The notes under the pieces: generated by a model
What the model saw: only the letters and a program-made list of their open reading frames with translations
Told to the model about the DNA's origin: nothing
Database searches by the model: none
NCBI GenBank assembly: GCA_948470475.1
Contig: OX419337.1
Location: forward strand, 22,168,806-22,232,805
Length of the DNA: 64,000 nt
Source: Galaxea fascicularis
Taxonomy: Eukaryota; Cnidaria; Anthozoa; Scleractinia; Euphylliidae
Reading direction: 5' to 3'
Shown here: positions 33,201 to 42,900 of the stretch, piece after piece
How the letters are laid out: the number at the start of each line of letters is the position of its first letter
How positions within the stretch are numbered: position 1 is the stretch's first letter
Translations under genes and position numbers: made by a program

Positions 33201-35480
33201 AACTTTTAGTTTGAGGAGGTTGCAAGAATTATCAGTTCTCGAGAAGAGCTAAGATCCGTGGCTCTCCGGAACAGCGGAGCCGATGAAAGTTCACTGGAAA
33301 TTCTTGTGGAACCTCTGAAGAACTCGGAGCACGTCAAGGTAGGTATTTTAAGGATACCATAGTCTGCAAGCAAGCTCTCCGGGCAGTCTGGCGGTGACCG
33401 GGAAAAGGAGAGCTAGCAACTATGTCTCTGTAATTTGGATATCCGCCTCCAATTCCCCTGTGGCTCCCCGTCGACTGAGCTGTCAGATTTTCGCCAATCA
33501 GTGGGAAGCGGAAACGAACGCAAAATGTAAACAAACATTGAAAAACACAGGACGTCATTACTAATGTCATCTCCGCCAATCAGCATTTTGCATCGAAAAA
33601 TTCGATGTAGATATTCAAATTACAGAGACGTAGTTTCAAGCTCTCCTTTTCCAGCCCCGCCGCCAGACTGCCCCGGAGAACTTGCTCGCACCGGTAATAA
33701 ATCTTGCTTTCAATCCACGGTACGAAACGAGCGCGCAACACATCGCTCTGAGAAACAAGTGTATATACCTCAGTTGTTCTGTAAGCCATGAATCCGAACC
33801 GGCGCGCTGGGAAACAAGATGAGGTAATGCAGTATGCATAGAAGGCTCCCAGCTTTATATTGTTTGTAAGGCTCAGTGTTGGCTTATTGTTTTGTTTGTT
33901 TTAGATGCTGAATCTGAGTGTGAATCGCATCGGACCCGAAGGCGCCAAGCAACTGGCCGAAGTGATTAAGGAAAACAAGTCACTTACGATGCTTCTGTGA
34001 GTAAACCCTCATCACTCTGTAATGGATGGACAGCGTAGAGGTTTAGTGAAAGTGCATGACATTACTTTTTTTTTAATCAGGAGTTGTGACATCCCAGGAA
34101 AAAAGAAACCTATTCCTCGGCTGGAAAATAACGTCTTAACTGTCCTCGTTCTTTTTCAGGTTACACGGAAATCCTTTGACAGACGAAGGTGTAGGAACAG
34201 TCATAGACGCCATATTGGAAACCGAAGACACGTCGATCATGAACATTGACATAGGAGACTGTGGGTTGACTCAAGATGGCGCTGAACACATCGCGCGATT
34301 GATTGAGAATACCAGCACAATCAGCATACTAACCATCGGTGGCAACACATTTCAGCTGGAAGGATGGCAGAGCATCAGCAAAGCCCTTAAAACCAATAGT
34401 ACCCTGGAAGCTTTGTCTCTCGATTTTAACAATTTAGGGGACGAGGAAGCCATGGTTATTGCTGAAGGGCTGCAAGAATGCAAGAACCTCCGCTCCATTG
34501 ATTTGGAAGGGAATAGGATTGGTGACAAAGGAGGACGGAGATTGCTTGAAGCATTGAAGGTGAATAAGTCGATTGTTTATCTCACACTTTTGCCCATGAA
34601 TCAGATATCAAAGGCAATTGTGGATGAAGTCAAGGCGTTGCTGGATCTAAGGGCAAAAGGTATCGAACCTGAAGGAGATAACGTCGGTGCAGACGATGGT
34701 GGGCAGTTACAGGAAAACCAAGATAGTGCAGGACAACCACAGCAAGACCAGGACAATGTTGAACCAGTTGTTGAACTGGGGGGAAAGAATGCAGAGTCAG
34801 CCCAAGGGAATGAGATAAACAAAGACGCTTCATCTAAAGAGAGGGATGTGAGTAGACAGGAACAAGAGGGCGAAAGAGAAGAGCAAGAAGGCGCAGAAGG
34901 TGAGCGGTTAGAAGACAAGGAACCGGTTACTGACTCGGGAGGAGTACAGGAGATGGAAGAGGAAAGTAAGAGATCAGAAGGGGAAGATCAGCGAGAGGAA
35001 AAAGCTTCCTCCACAGCAGAAGAGGGGGAAGAAAAAGAAGGACATCAATCAGCTGAAGAACACACTGAGGAACAGCCAGAACCAGCTTCTCCTGACGGTA
35101 CAACCCAGCCTGTAGATGAAAGCTCTCCTGGAGAAGAAGAGTCATCCACAGACGCAGACCCCTCCCAGCAGCAAGAACCTGCCGTTGCTGAAGAAACACA
35201 GGATGAAGAGAAGGTAAAGGATCTAGAGCCTCCTCCGAGTGAGCAACAGGACACAGCAGAAGACCCGGGAGAAACATCTGGACCTGAGCCTTCTTTGGAG
35301 GAGCCCTCTGAGCCCTCCCCGTCTCAAGAGGGACCTTCAGGTGAGGAGCCTTCTGAACAGGACCCTGTTGTCGAGGTTACCCTTGAAGAGGAACACTCTG
35401 AGAAGAAGCAAGACCCAGCGTCTGGTGTTGTTCCGGTTGATCAGGAGGAAGGTGCCCCGAAAGAAGACTCTACCTCATAA
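14476..35480 (+). CDS. ERICH3: ERICH3 (glutamate-rich protein 3) orthologue with C-terminal leucine-rich repeats
   Basis: Nineteen exons: 14476-14495, 15984-16077, 20747-20872, 21520-21591, 22028-22048, 22950-23162, 23514-23699, 23804-23851, 24410-24569, 25126-25409, 26098-26206, 28199-28336, 28509-29047, 29597-29710, 30091-30304, 31426-31646, 33210-33338, 33905-33996 and 34160-35480. All phases close, giving 4101 nt (1366 aa). The N-terminus ([37 protein letters not shown]) matches vertebrate ERICH3. Residues ~261-408 hold its conserved domain (DUF4590), with [29 protein letters not shown] and [10 protein letters not shown] long acidic region follows, with about 18 tandem (K)ESDK units (~551-623), a Ser run, and a basic KKKKKKD stretch in exon 16. 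Residues ~854-1075 are ribonuclease-inhibitor-type LRRs ([45 protein letters not shown]), then a Glu/Pro/Ser-rich acidic tail. ERICH3 is linked to cilia in vertebrates; the cellular role here is inferred. The LRR part is not in the vertebrate protein as I know it. Confidence 0.88.
16121..17660 (+). mobile_element. Decayed BEL/Pao-type LTR retrotransposon fragment (integrase region of pol)
   Basis: This lies in intron 2 of the ERICH3-like gene, same strand. The main open stretch (16121-17083, 320 codons) contains the linker upstream of integrase, then the integrase zinc-binding region ([24 protein letters not shown]; the second Cys of the C-x2-C pair is Phe, so the finger is damaged). The start of the integrase core follows (TGVDLFSAF with the first catalytic Asp, [11 protein letters not shown] with the second). 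The frame breaks near 17083. Further integrase and C-terminal similarity continues to ~17660 in other frames with stops ([21 protein letters not shown]). No gag, protease, complete reverse transcriptase or LTR pair is visible, so the copy is dead. The similarity to the BEL/Pao family is from recognition of the pol C-terminal pattern. Confidence 0.8.
17661..20746. other. Rest of ERICH3 intron 2: no gene recognised apart from the relic at 18780-19200
   Basis: About 3 kb of mostly A/T-rich sequence. A stretch at 19905-20030 (TTCAGTTCATTTCAGTTCATTTTATTTG, then GCAGGCAGTCCAGGAAGC and AAGGACTGCCTT) looks like the end of a dispersed repeat. No further supported coding region. Confidence 0.5.
18780..19200 (+). 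pseudogene. Degraded open-frame relic, possibly transposon-derived
   Basis: A Lys/Arg/Glu-rich helical stretch ([18 protein letters not shown], then [15 protein letters not shown]) at 18824-19027 shifts frame into [16 protein letters not shown] and then a second open stretch to 19194. It lies in intron 2 of ERICH3 and lacks splice sites fitting that gene's phase. It looks like a frameshifted remnant of a repetitive gene, but I cannot name the family. Confidence 0.3.
21244..21425. mobile_element. Palindromic element with hammerhead-like centre
   Basis: The arm at 21244-21310 (GTATATAATTTATCAACAGA...CACCGTACAGGGATTCTAAAA) is the near-exact reverse complement of 21362-21425. The ~50-base centre contains GCTGACGTTTCGAGCCC and TAGCCCTTCGTCAG. 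It lies in ERICH3 intron 3. A related, more decayed copy is at 51130-51250. Confidence 0.85.
21312..21342 (-). ncRNA. Hammerhead-ribozyme-like motif (minimal, Penelope-like-element type)
   Basis: On the minus strand the sequence reads CTGACGA, A, GGGC-TAGG-GCTC, GAAAC, GTC. This fits the hammerhead core CUGANGA, a 4-bp stem II with tetraloop, GAAA, a very short stem III and a GUC cleavage triplet. The extra A after CUGANGA is also found in the minimal hammerheads described in Penelope-like retroelements. Self-cleavage is untested, and such minimal forms may only act as dimers. Confidence 0.5.
22676..22830. mobile_element. Inverted-repeat element, copy 2 of the family at 13006-13190
   Basis: TACCTCTTACTAACCGAGTT and GTCCGTACTGTAAGTTACGG fold on CCGTAACTTACAGTACGGAC and AACGAAGTTAGTAAGATA. 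This is better preserved than copy 1; both end in ATATCTCTGAGGTTAATC. It lies in ERICH3 intron 5. Confidence 0.8.
23990..24312. mobile_element. Probable MITE in ERICH3 intron 8
   Basis: The left end GTCCAACGGCGCTTGATAGT and the right end (ATCATCGACGCTCATCAACC then AACAACGCCGTTTG) are imperfect inverted repeats. The interior holds several GATAGTT/CATGGTAGTT repeats and is non-coding. Confidence 0.55.
24621..24920. mobile_element. MITE with TAAGCCGACT...AGTCTCGGCTTTA ends
   Basis: The left TAAGCCGACTGGCTGCACGG and the right CGCTCGTGTAGTCTCGGCTT are imperfect inverted repeats about 300 bp apart in ERICH3 intron 9. An open frame across it on the minus strand is a chance reading. Confidence 0.65.
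25738..25972. mobile_element. Probable MITE with GGACGGCAACGGCAACGAGA end
   Basis: TTTAGCAACTAGGACGGCAA at the left pairs loosely with TTAACGCCGTTCTTAGTAAT and TTAGTTCCTAG at the right. It sits in ERICH3 intron 10. The ends are approximate. Confidence 0.45.
26327..26740. mobile_element. MITE with AGAGTGGTTTTCA ends, interrupted by a nested palindrome
   Basis: The outer ends AGAGTGGTTTTCAAATCGAG and ACTCAGTTGAAAACCACT are inverted repeats. The body shares phrases with the copy at 39331-39698 (GCCAATCACA, TTGCGTGCAAGTCACGATTT-like). Inside it, 26557-26711 is a separate foldback element. It lies in ERICH3 intron 11. Confidence 0.75.
26557..26711. mobile_element. 155-bp palindromic element nested in another MITE
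   Basis: AATAGGCCATTTTCGTATTC...CTTGCGGGGGAAT is mirrored by ATTCCCCCGCAAGAG...GAATACGAATATGGCCTATT. The loop is about 20 bases. It inserted after the outer element, which it splits. Confidence 0.85.
27491..27594. repeat. Imperfect 104-bp inverted repeat
   Basis: GCATGTGGCAGGT...CAGGAAGGGAGA pairs with ATCTCCCTTCCCTTCG...ACCTGCCACGTGTGC. ERICH3 intron 11. Confidence 0.65.
27798..27937. mobile_element. 140-bp hairpin MITE with GATGCGTTCCTTTGG ends
   Basis: The left GATGCGTTCCTTTGGTATGA and right ATCTTCCCAAAGGAGCGCA are inverted repeats. An internal stem CCAAGATCACTCGGATAATG / ATTATGGTCCGAGTGATC is also clear. Confidence 0.8.
28683..28910 (+). repeat. Coding minisatellite: 12-bp GATAAGGAGTCT units in ERICH3 exon 13
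   Basis: About 18 in-frame 12-base units encode Asp-Lys-Glu-Ser; variation is almost all silent (GAT/GAC, AAG/AAA) or Lys-Glu to Lys-Lys, Asn-Lys or Ser-Glu. Silent drift between units suggests selection keeps the protein repeat. The period is a multiple of three, so other frames, including a 165-codon antisense frame, are also open; these are shadows. Confidence 0.9.
29930..30060 (+). repeat. GAT/GAC trinucleotide repeat at the 3' end of ERICH3 intron 14
   Basis: About 130 bases of GATGATGAC-type triplets stop 31 bases before the exon 15 acceptor (30090). One frame would read as poly-Asp and stays open through the acceptor, but exon 14 to exon 15 splicing in phase 0 is clean, so I treat it as intronic. 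Confidence 0.7.
31935..33180 (+). repeat. Pyrimidine-rich minisatellite in ERICH3 intron 16
   Basis: Units of about 55-60 bases built from CCTATCCCCTTTGAATTTTC, CAACCCCACCCCACCCCTCA and CCCCTTTCCTC recur at 31940-32000, 32300-32590 and 32800-33180. They are broken by two unrelated insertions (about 32000-32290, A/T-rich; 32600-32800, with GTCACGTGAAACTCACGTGA palindrome). The strand asymmetry is extreme: C/T on the coding strand, G/A on the other. Confidence 0.8.
33366..33688. mobile_element. MITE with GCAAGCAAGCTCTCCGGGCA ends
   Basis: Left GCAAGCTCTCCGGGCAGTCT / GGCGGTG and right CGCCGCCAGACTGCCCCGGA / GAACTTGCTCGC are long inverted repeats about 320 bp apart in ERICH3 intron 17. A second inner pair is GGAGAGCTAGCAACTATGTC... 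against ...GACGTAGTTTCAAGCTCTCC. Confidence 0.8.
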
Positions 35481-36431
35481 CTGGATGGGGACGAAGAGTG
35501 CCGGGGAGGAAGACACCAAAGTGAAAGTGGCTAGGATGCATTCTGATGAGGTACTCCCTACCGATCAGCATGAACAGAGAGCTCTGCTTCCCAATGGAGA
35601 GAGCCTCATCTGCAGTTCCCTTCCGTAGATGAGTTCTTTTACCACTGCAGAGTGGCAAAAGCCTTGGTTACGAACCCTACAGAATGCATCGGATGCCACT
35701 TGTTATTACTAGGTGGCGCTGTACTTTATTTTGTTAAAGAGCCGCATTATTACTTAAGACGTGGTATAACATAGTCAGAAAATGTTTATATTTTTAAAGG
35801 CAATCATTTTATGTTTATATTTTTAAGAGCAATCAATCACTTTTTTTTTTTACAATGATTCTTACCTTTTCCGTATGGGGGTTATATGTGTGCATTCATT
35901 CACTATTTATGCACCCTCGCTCCCTGAGTTAAGTGATAAACTTGGATTGAGAACTATGGCATGTCAAACGGTAACAAACACAGTTTCAGTATCGTGTGAC
36001 GAGTCGATGTTGTCCTCAAAGGAAGGTTGCTTTGTCCATTGTGCGAGGCCTGATTAACTACCAAAGGTCAGTTTAGTATGAAAACTTTGTTTTGTTTGTT
36101 TTCGGAAGGCATTTTGTTAATTTAGTGTAGATTTAAAAAAGTTAAAACGCGTATAAAATACTTACAACGAGAACTTGTCTTGCATTACCTCGGTATTTCT
36201 TTAATCTTTTATCGAAAGTGCTCGAAGATTTTCGTTGGCAAATGAATACTTTCGTGATACTTGCAAACCAATCGAACTTTTTATTTAGTGTGAGATTTCG
36301 TGAAATCGGGCAACAATATTTGTTCTGTTTTTCGGACAGTTTTAAATGTATAAATATCTCGAATTATGAATTTCTTTATAAATAGTATTTATGAGGGTGA
36401 CACAACGTGAAGTGGAATGCCTTGAAGCAAC
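35481..36431 (+). other. 3' UTR of the ERICH3-like gene (inferred)
   Basis: A/T-rich sequence between the stop codon and the possible polyadenylation signal. Short open frames here are not conserved-looking. No other feature seen. Confidence 0.4.
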
Positions 36432-36437
36432 AATAAA
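36432..36437 (+). terminator. Possible polyadenylation signal of the ERICH3-like gene
   Basis: AATAAA occurs in CAACAATAAATGAG about 950 bases after the stop codon. It implies a long 3' UTR, so the assignment is tentative. Confidence 0.35.
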
Positions 36438-36900
36438 TGAGTTTAATGATAGGCAGTTGTGTGGTCTAATGCTAACCAATCCAGTGCCTTTGGATAGCGA
36501 ACGCCCATCTCAAAGTATTCGTGGACTTGCAATCCTGCGAGAGAGAAAATGAAGGATTTCGGCTCTAACACAACAATGATCTGTAACCATTCTGACCACA
36601 GACACTAGGGAAATTTGCGTACACGCTTCGTAAAGCCATAACATACCTTTGTTTGATTAAGCAGTGTTATTATAAGGAGAGATTACACTTTGATCACTAG
36701 GGTTGCCTGTAAGGCGATACCCGGCAAGGGTCTAAACCAAAGATGTTTGCTTTGAACAAAACAATCCTCTTGGCGTCCAAATTCTTCATTTGCAGTAAAA
36801 TTGAGTTCCAGCTCTTTGATTCTTTTCCACGTTTACCTGCTCGCTCCTTTAGCGCGTTGAACAAAAGATATGTAAGTACAGCTTATTCCCGCTCGTCTGA

Positions 36901-37302
36901 GGCTATGTTCACACCGGATCGGTCTCAAATGGATCCGACCCGATCCTGAAACGAACCACTTCTGTTCACACGGGACCGGTACTGTGTTATGGTCCAGTAT
37001 TGTATAGAAGTGAGCAAAGGAGCGGTTTCTAGCAGTTAATGCGCAGATGAAGCTTTCAAAATGGGGCCAAGGTTAAATTGCGCTGCTAGTACTGAAAGAA
37101 ATCGGTCCAGGTGTTTACACGCTTACAGATCCGTTTAAGACCGAAACATTTCCAAAACTGGAACTGTGTTTTTGGAGGTCCAGAAATCGGACCTGATTGG
37201 GAACGGTTGATGGTACGGTTAGCAGTTCCCGTGTGAACAAAACGCCTATCCGGCACGATTTTTAGATCGGAACCATATGGAACCGGTCCCGTGTGAACAG
37301 CC
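36901..37302. mobile_element. MITE with GGCTATGTTCACACCGG...GTGTGAACAGCC ends
   Basis: Inverted ends GGCTATGTTCACACC and CCCGTGTGAACAGCC are 400 bp apart, with repeated internal phrases (CCGGATCGG / GAACCGGTCCCGTGTGAACA). Non-coding; intergenic. Confidence 0.75.
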
Positions 37303-37515
37303 TGAAATGTCTGTTTTAACCCTCCCCCTCCCCTCCCCCCCAAAAAAATGAATTCTGGGGGGTTCAATGATCACGGTGACAAAGTGTGCAAATTTCTATT
37401 CTTTTATATTTGGTGTCGAGTCATCCAGTCCTAATACCAAAGAAAATCTCTCAATCCCTATTAAGTATGTATGATGTAACTCCGTTGGTAATACGCATGC
37501 GTACTTAGTAAATGG

Positions 37516-37642
37516 CCAGACTCGTACCCAGTCACTATTTACGTGTTAACCCTAAACCCTAACCCCGCGCACCTCAATCGATTCTAGTATCCAATCTTCT
37601 CTCCCCGCAAAACACGTAAATAGCGACTGGGTACGAGTCTGA
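37516..37642. mobile_element. MITE with CCAGACTCGTACCCAGTC ends
   Basis: Left CAGACTCGTACCCAGTCACT / ATTTACGTGTT and right AACACGTAAATAGCGACTGG / GTACGAGTCTG are near-perfect inverted repeats of about 31 bases. The loop includes TAACCCTAAACCCTAACCCC (telomere-like, 37545-37566). Confidence 0.85.
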
Positions 37643-37794
37643 CACAATGGCTATACCATCCTATTTATTTCCTGATCCTTAATTGAGTTTAGACTGGTAC
37701 CTGCTACATGGTTTGGAAATTGTCACGTGGTTAGGGCCGACAACTCTCTCTCCCTCACTGCCTGTCATGGGATGACATAGGTATTTAAATCCAA

Positions 37795-37935
37795 GGGAGT
37801 GGCCGGGCTCGGTTGGTATAAGCGACCCCTAGACTGAAATTTCGGGGTTCACCGTCACGGTACGACGCTCCAGCGACACGTGTGGAGGTACCGCCACTGG
37901 CCGAGTTATTTTTTTTGTTCTGAGCTTGTTTTAGT
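37795..37935 (+). mobile_element. Possible SINE with tRNA-like head
   Basis: GGCTCGGTTGGTATAAGCG (about 37805) resembles a pol III A box and GGGGTTCACCGTC (about 37844) a poor B box. They are spaced as in a tRNA. The tail includes a T run (37909-37916). The match is weaker than for the SINE at 11195. Confidence 0.35.
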
Positions 37936-39330
37936 TTTCCCACAGAGCCGCGCGGCGCCGTTGCAACTTAGACCAGGTTTGACTATTCGGAGAAAATTGA
38001 ATTAATGAAATTCTGTCTATGTTTTGGGAGGTTGAAAAAAAAAATCTTGGAAAGCGTTGTTTTAGCTCTTTGCGTCTCACGAACTGACCGTTCCTGCGTG
38101 TGCGACTTTTCATATCTTGCGGTTTTAACAGTGGAATATGATGAGACACGAACAGATTACAAATTTAGCTGCTAAAACGCCCCTTGTTATTCGGCGATGC
38201 AGTCTCCCAAAAGTAACGAAGAAAAACTGTGCAAGGGTTTTTGCGACGAAAATAACAAAGATGGCATAATGTCAAAATGAACTCAATTTAACGCCACAGT
38301 TTTAAAGAGCGCGCGTGATACACAGTGGACGAGGCACGAGTACTAACGTTCCTGTTTGTTGCCGGAAATGCCTCCTGTAACAGATATTTCCAAATTCGGG
38401 CTCACTTCTCTGACTACGGCTTAAACCTAATTTATCTTGAAAGAGAGAACGAACATTTGGATTGATTTTTTAAAAGTTCTTCTGGTTTTAAACAACCATT
38501 TTATACTGCCAAAGACCTTTTCCGGAGAAACTTCAGGTCTGCAACAGGAGTGCGGCCTATGACCCTCCGATTACGGGAGATTAGAAAAATCGTGGTAATT
38601 GAACTATGTCCACCAGATGACTGATCTTGTTCGAAAAACCCTTCACACCAACACTGGAAATACTTTTTAACCCGTTAAGATATGATTAGCAATTCTCCCT
38701 TCAAGCCCCCATACATTTCCTTGTAAATTACTTAAGAGAATTTGGTGTTATATCAAGAAAACACCCTTCAAATGATACATTTGTCTATTTTCATCACGTG
38801 TTAGCATTATGCTCAATTGAAATTGTGAGAAGTTACATGTGAATCATTCGTGGGGATTAAAGTGTTAAGTCAGCTGATTTTTCCAGTAAACAATGGCTAC
38901 AAACGACAGGAGAAGACGCGACTACGTCACTGTGGGTCATGTGGTTAATTTGTCATTATTTAACAGAAACTTAACTATATTATTTTCAGATCTATTCAAA
39001 TCTACACTCCATGTCTCTAATAAATATTTGAAATTCTATAGACAATGAAAATTTTTAAAAACTATAAAACTCATAGAAGGCGCTCAACGTTTGCCTTATC
39101 ACATGGTTTTCTTCTTTATGTAATAAAAGTACAGTATTTACAAATTAATGACAAATTGATAATTAAGGCATAGACATTATTGCGATAGAAAATTAGCAAA
39201 AAAAATAAAACATAATTTTCAATTTAACAGAAATGCATCTCAAATACGTTTGCCACGGTTGTACTTTAAGAAAAGCCACTGGTGAATTTAAAACCTTGAG
39301 TCAAAGCTCACTCTAATTCTTGATTAGCTT

Positions 39331-39698
39331 AGGGCGCTTTTCAATTGGGCGTCGTAAAACCAAAATCAAAGCAATTACTGTAACCAATCACAACAGACGT
39401 AAACAGCGCATTGAACCAATCAGAATTCCAGGCAATTATATGTGACAGGCTAGCCTGCGTGGCAGGCGCTAGAAAGGGGAAGGGAGAGGGGAAAATTGGG
39501 CGCGCGCGAAACGCGTACGCAGGTTAGTGACAGGAATAAAGCGCGGAAAAATGCGCGCATGCAACTCGCGATTGGTTTTGTTATTGCTTCTCATTGGTTG
39601 AGAAAGTGACGCGAGGTTTCCTGGCCAATCACAAACCGACACGATGGTAAACCAAAGCAAACGCAATTCCCATTCGGCACTCAAATGAAAACCACTCT
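39331..39698. mobile_element. Second copy of the AGAGTGGTTTTCA-type MITE, with internal insertion
   Basis: The left AGGGCGCTTTTCAATTGGG and the right CAAATGAAAACCACTCT match the ends of the element at 26327-26740. Shared internal phrases include CCAATCAC and a GCGCGGAAAAATGCGCGCAT-type block. About 39447-39535 (GGCTAGCCTGCGTGGCAGGC...ACGCAGGTTAGTGACAGG) looks like a nested insertion. Confidence 0.65.
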
Positions 39699-39940
39699 AA
39701 TCGTGCTTTGAACAACGGGACTCAGAGTCGAAAATAGTTACTTCATGACGACGGAAAAATAGATTTGCGAAATGTGCCGAGTAGCTTGCCATGACGCCGC
39801 GCGTGTTATCCATTTCACGAACGCGGACTGAAGTTTTAAGAAAGTAAACGCTTCAAGAGTGACCAAGTTCTATACTTCCACAAAAGTCCTCGTTAACAAG
39901 CTATTTCAGTTCATGTGCGTGCGACGCTCTATCTTGACCC

Positions 39941-42900
39941 CTATCTCGATTCCAAATCAGTAGCTGCTGCAGTTACAGAGGCATTTTCAAAGTTTGTAGA
40001 GTCGTTTGGCGGCTCATGATGCGGGGTCAATGAAGTATTAACCTCTACTGAGTTTGGCAATGACGAGACGCTCCCCTCACGGCTGTGAATAATTCGCGCA
40101 GAAGAATTTGAGCTGACTACTAGAACGTTTGTTAATGTTTCTTGGGAATTAGTAGTGACTGGCGTACTACTTAAGTCTGTGACCAGGCTTGCTGGCATTG
40201 ACCTCATAGGTATCGTGGTTTCTAAATCTCCCGGATGTAGCAAGTGAACCGGGGTCGAAGATCCCGGATATTCCGACGAATCTTCAACAGTTCCCGTACG
40301 TTCGGAAGAGTCGCTTGAACTGCGCTCAACTAAGGGCGTTGGAGTCCACGAAGAAACCACCGAATCTTCAGCTATGGTTTGCTCCGTACTTGGCGACGTG
40401 TGCAAATTGAGAGCTACAACAACAGGAGACCCCGGAAGTGAGGTATGCTGGACAACTGACGCCTCAGCTGTTGGAGTGTATGCCGGTGGAGGTTCATCAG
40501 GAACATTTACCGGTGGGGGAGCGCTTGCATCCAGAGCTAAGTTGGAGATTCCTTCAGGGTACAGTTCGGCGTAATTCTTCAAGAGGTAAAGAAGTAGAAG
40601 AGACAAAATTAATTTCATTTAATTTCATTTAATTTTAAGGTGATGTCAACCTAGATTTCTCCTTATTTTATATAAATTTAAACTTAAAATTTATAAATTT
40701 AAATTGATATAAAAAAAGGAGAAATCTAGGTTGACATCATCTTTTCCTTCCATGTTAAACGAAGTGCTTGATCAAACAGTAGAATTAACAAACAACACCA
40801 AGATAATGTCATCCCTAACAGCTTACCGGTAATTTGCAGGGTGTAAAATATTGAAAATCTGAATTCTGTAAGAGATGAATTGGTTGAAGTGTCTCTGCAG
40901 GCAACACTAACTCTGCCCAGCTCTGACCAGCAATAGGTACCACACCAGGGGCAGCTTGGGTGCGCTGAGTTGAAGCTATGCTATGATTGTTTGATCCCAC
41001 ATTGACAGCCTAAACAATCAAAATAAATTATTATTACAAACATATTAGTAGTTGTCATTCAACAAGTTGCAGATGATATGATAACCATAACAATAAAGAT
41101 AAAGACAATAAGAGAGAGAGTTGCTCCAGTGTCCATGCAAACCTGGAGTTATGCTGGCTCTTGATATTATATATTACCACTAAGGAATCCTACTCAGGGT
41201 CACAAGCATGGACACACGGCAATAATGATGATGATGATGACATAGATGATGACAATCACTCATGAGGATGATTTTGTACAGATTCACAGCTTATAAATTA
41301 TTTTTGAATACTGTATTTCTCATAAATTTCAGGCACCTTTTGATTATTAAAAAATTTATTATTATTATTAATTTCTATTATTAATAATTTATAATATTAG
41401 TATTGATGTTGGCCACCAATGGGACACCAGGGTTGAAAGGAGGAGAAAAAACCTTGAAAACTACCCTAGCGTCATCTAATCAAGACCCATAGTTATGGAG
41501 AGAAACACCGCCAATAGTAAGTTTCTGGAAACGTCTAGAATTCCAAGAGAAATATGGATTTTAAGGCCAAATTGTCACCCACAATGTTTCTGTACCAAGC
41601 CTTTTAATCATTAACGGTAAATTACTAAAAATACCTGTGCACGAGCCATTGTGATATCACGGCACACATATATAGATACTGCACCCAACAGTACATCGCA
41701 TATGATGATAACCATCAGGGAGCCATATACTGCCAGCCCAACTCTCCCAGCCTTGTTCCTTTCCTCAAAATATTTATCAGGCTTGAAATAATTGTCATGA
41801 GAAGTCCGGCCAAAAGTCCCTTTGTCTTTGTAGTAGTCGCGTGTCACAGTTGATTCAAATTGGAAGTGCTTTATGACCACAGTGCCAATAATGACAGAGC
41901 AAATTGAGAGAACAACTATTGCAACCAGACAACAGCCAAGGAAAACACCAATCTATACAGATAAATAATCAAAATTAATTAATTAACCTGTGATTTTTAT
42001 AGAACAATAATTTGCCTTTAAGAAGCACTGTGTAACCAAACAACAGTGCATCTCAAGTTGACTTAAGTTTTTTCATCGAACCTTCACTGCAACCTAATTC
42101 TTTATGAAATATCTGGATACAGAGGATGAGAATGGCCACAGTAAGTGGATGTCCACAGCTAAACCTGATTTTATTTATTTATTTATTCATTTATCATCAA
42201 TATACCGGTATCTCTAATGAAGTACCGGTATAAAAGGTCAGTCATGCTGGAAAAGAAGGCAGTTGGAAACATACTCTGCAGAAGTTTCCGGGCTTGCCTG
42301 CACTTGCCATCCCTGCTAAACCTGTCACAAGAATCTGAAACAGAACAAAACAAGAACATCATGAACACTATATTTTTGATCCAGCTATGAAGGATTGTTG
42401 CATGTATTCATATAGTCAAAAGAATTCTTACTGGGGTATTGTTAGCAACAACACCCCAAAACAAGTAAAGCCCACATTTTTCACCTTGCTACTCTCTTTG
42501 CATTTCCATTGCCCTGCTAATGAGTCACATGTTGAAAGGCTATCAAATGAACAACCCATATACACAGCAATATGACCGTGTTTGCTCAGGGAAAAAGCTA
42601 CAAATTCTTGACTCATTGAATTTGTAGCTTTTTCCCTGGCCATACCTTGCCTAAAACCCTAAGACCAAAATTGATATTCTCATTTGTTAACCCTACATAT
42701 TTCCTGTAGAGGCTGCGGGGAGATGTTGTTAATAATTATCATGAAGCAAATTCACTTTGTGCGATCATGTCCTTAATTATTATGACCACTCTGTTATACA
42801 TAACCCCCCACCCCCCCTCCCCTCCTTCATCCCTCCCTCCACACTGTTATGTCTTCACATTCTACTAAAGAAGAACCCACTAGGGATTGAGATGTTACAC

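Noticed and set aside
34601..35277. Antisense frames over the last ERICH3 exon
   Set aside because: Shadows of a Glu/Pro/Ser-rich coding strand.
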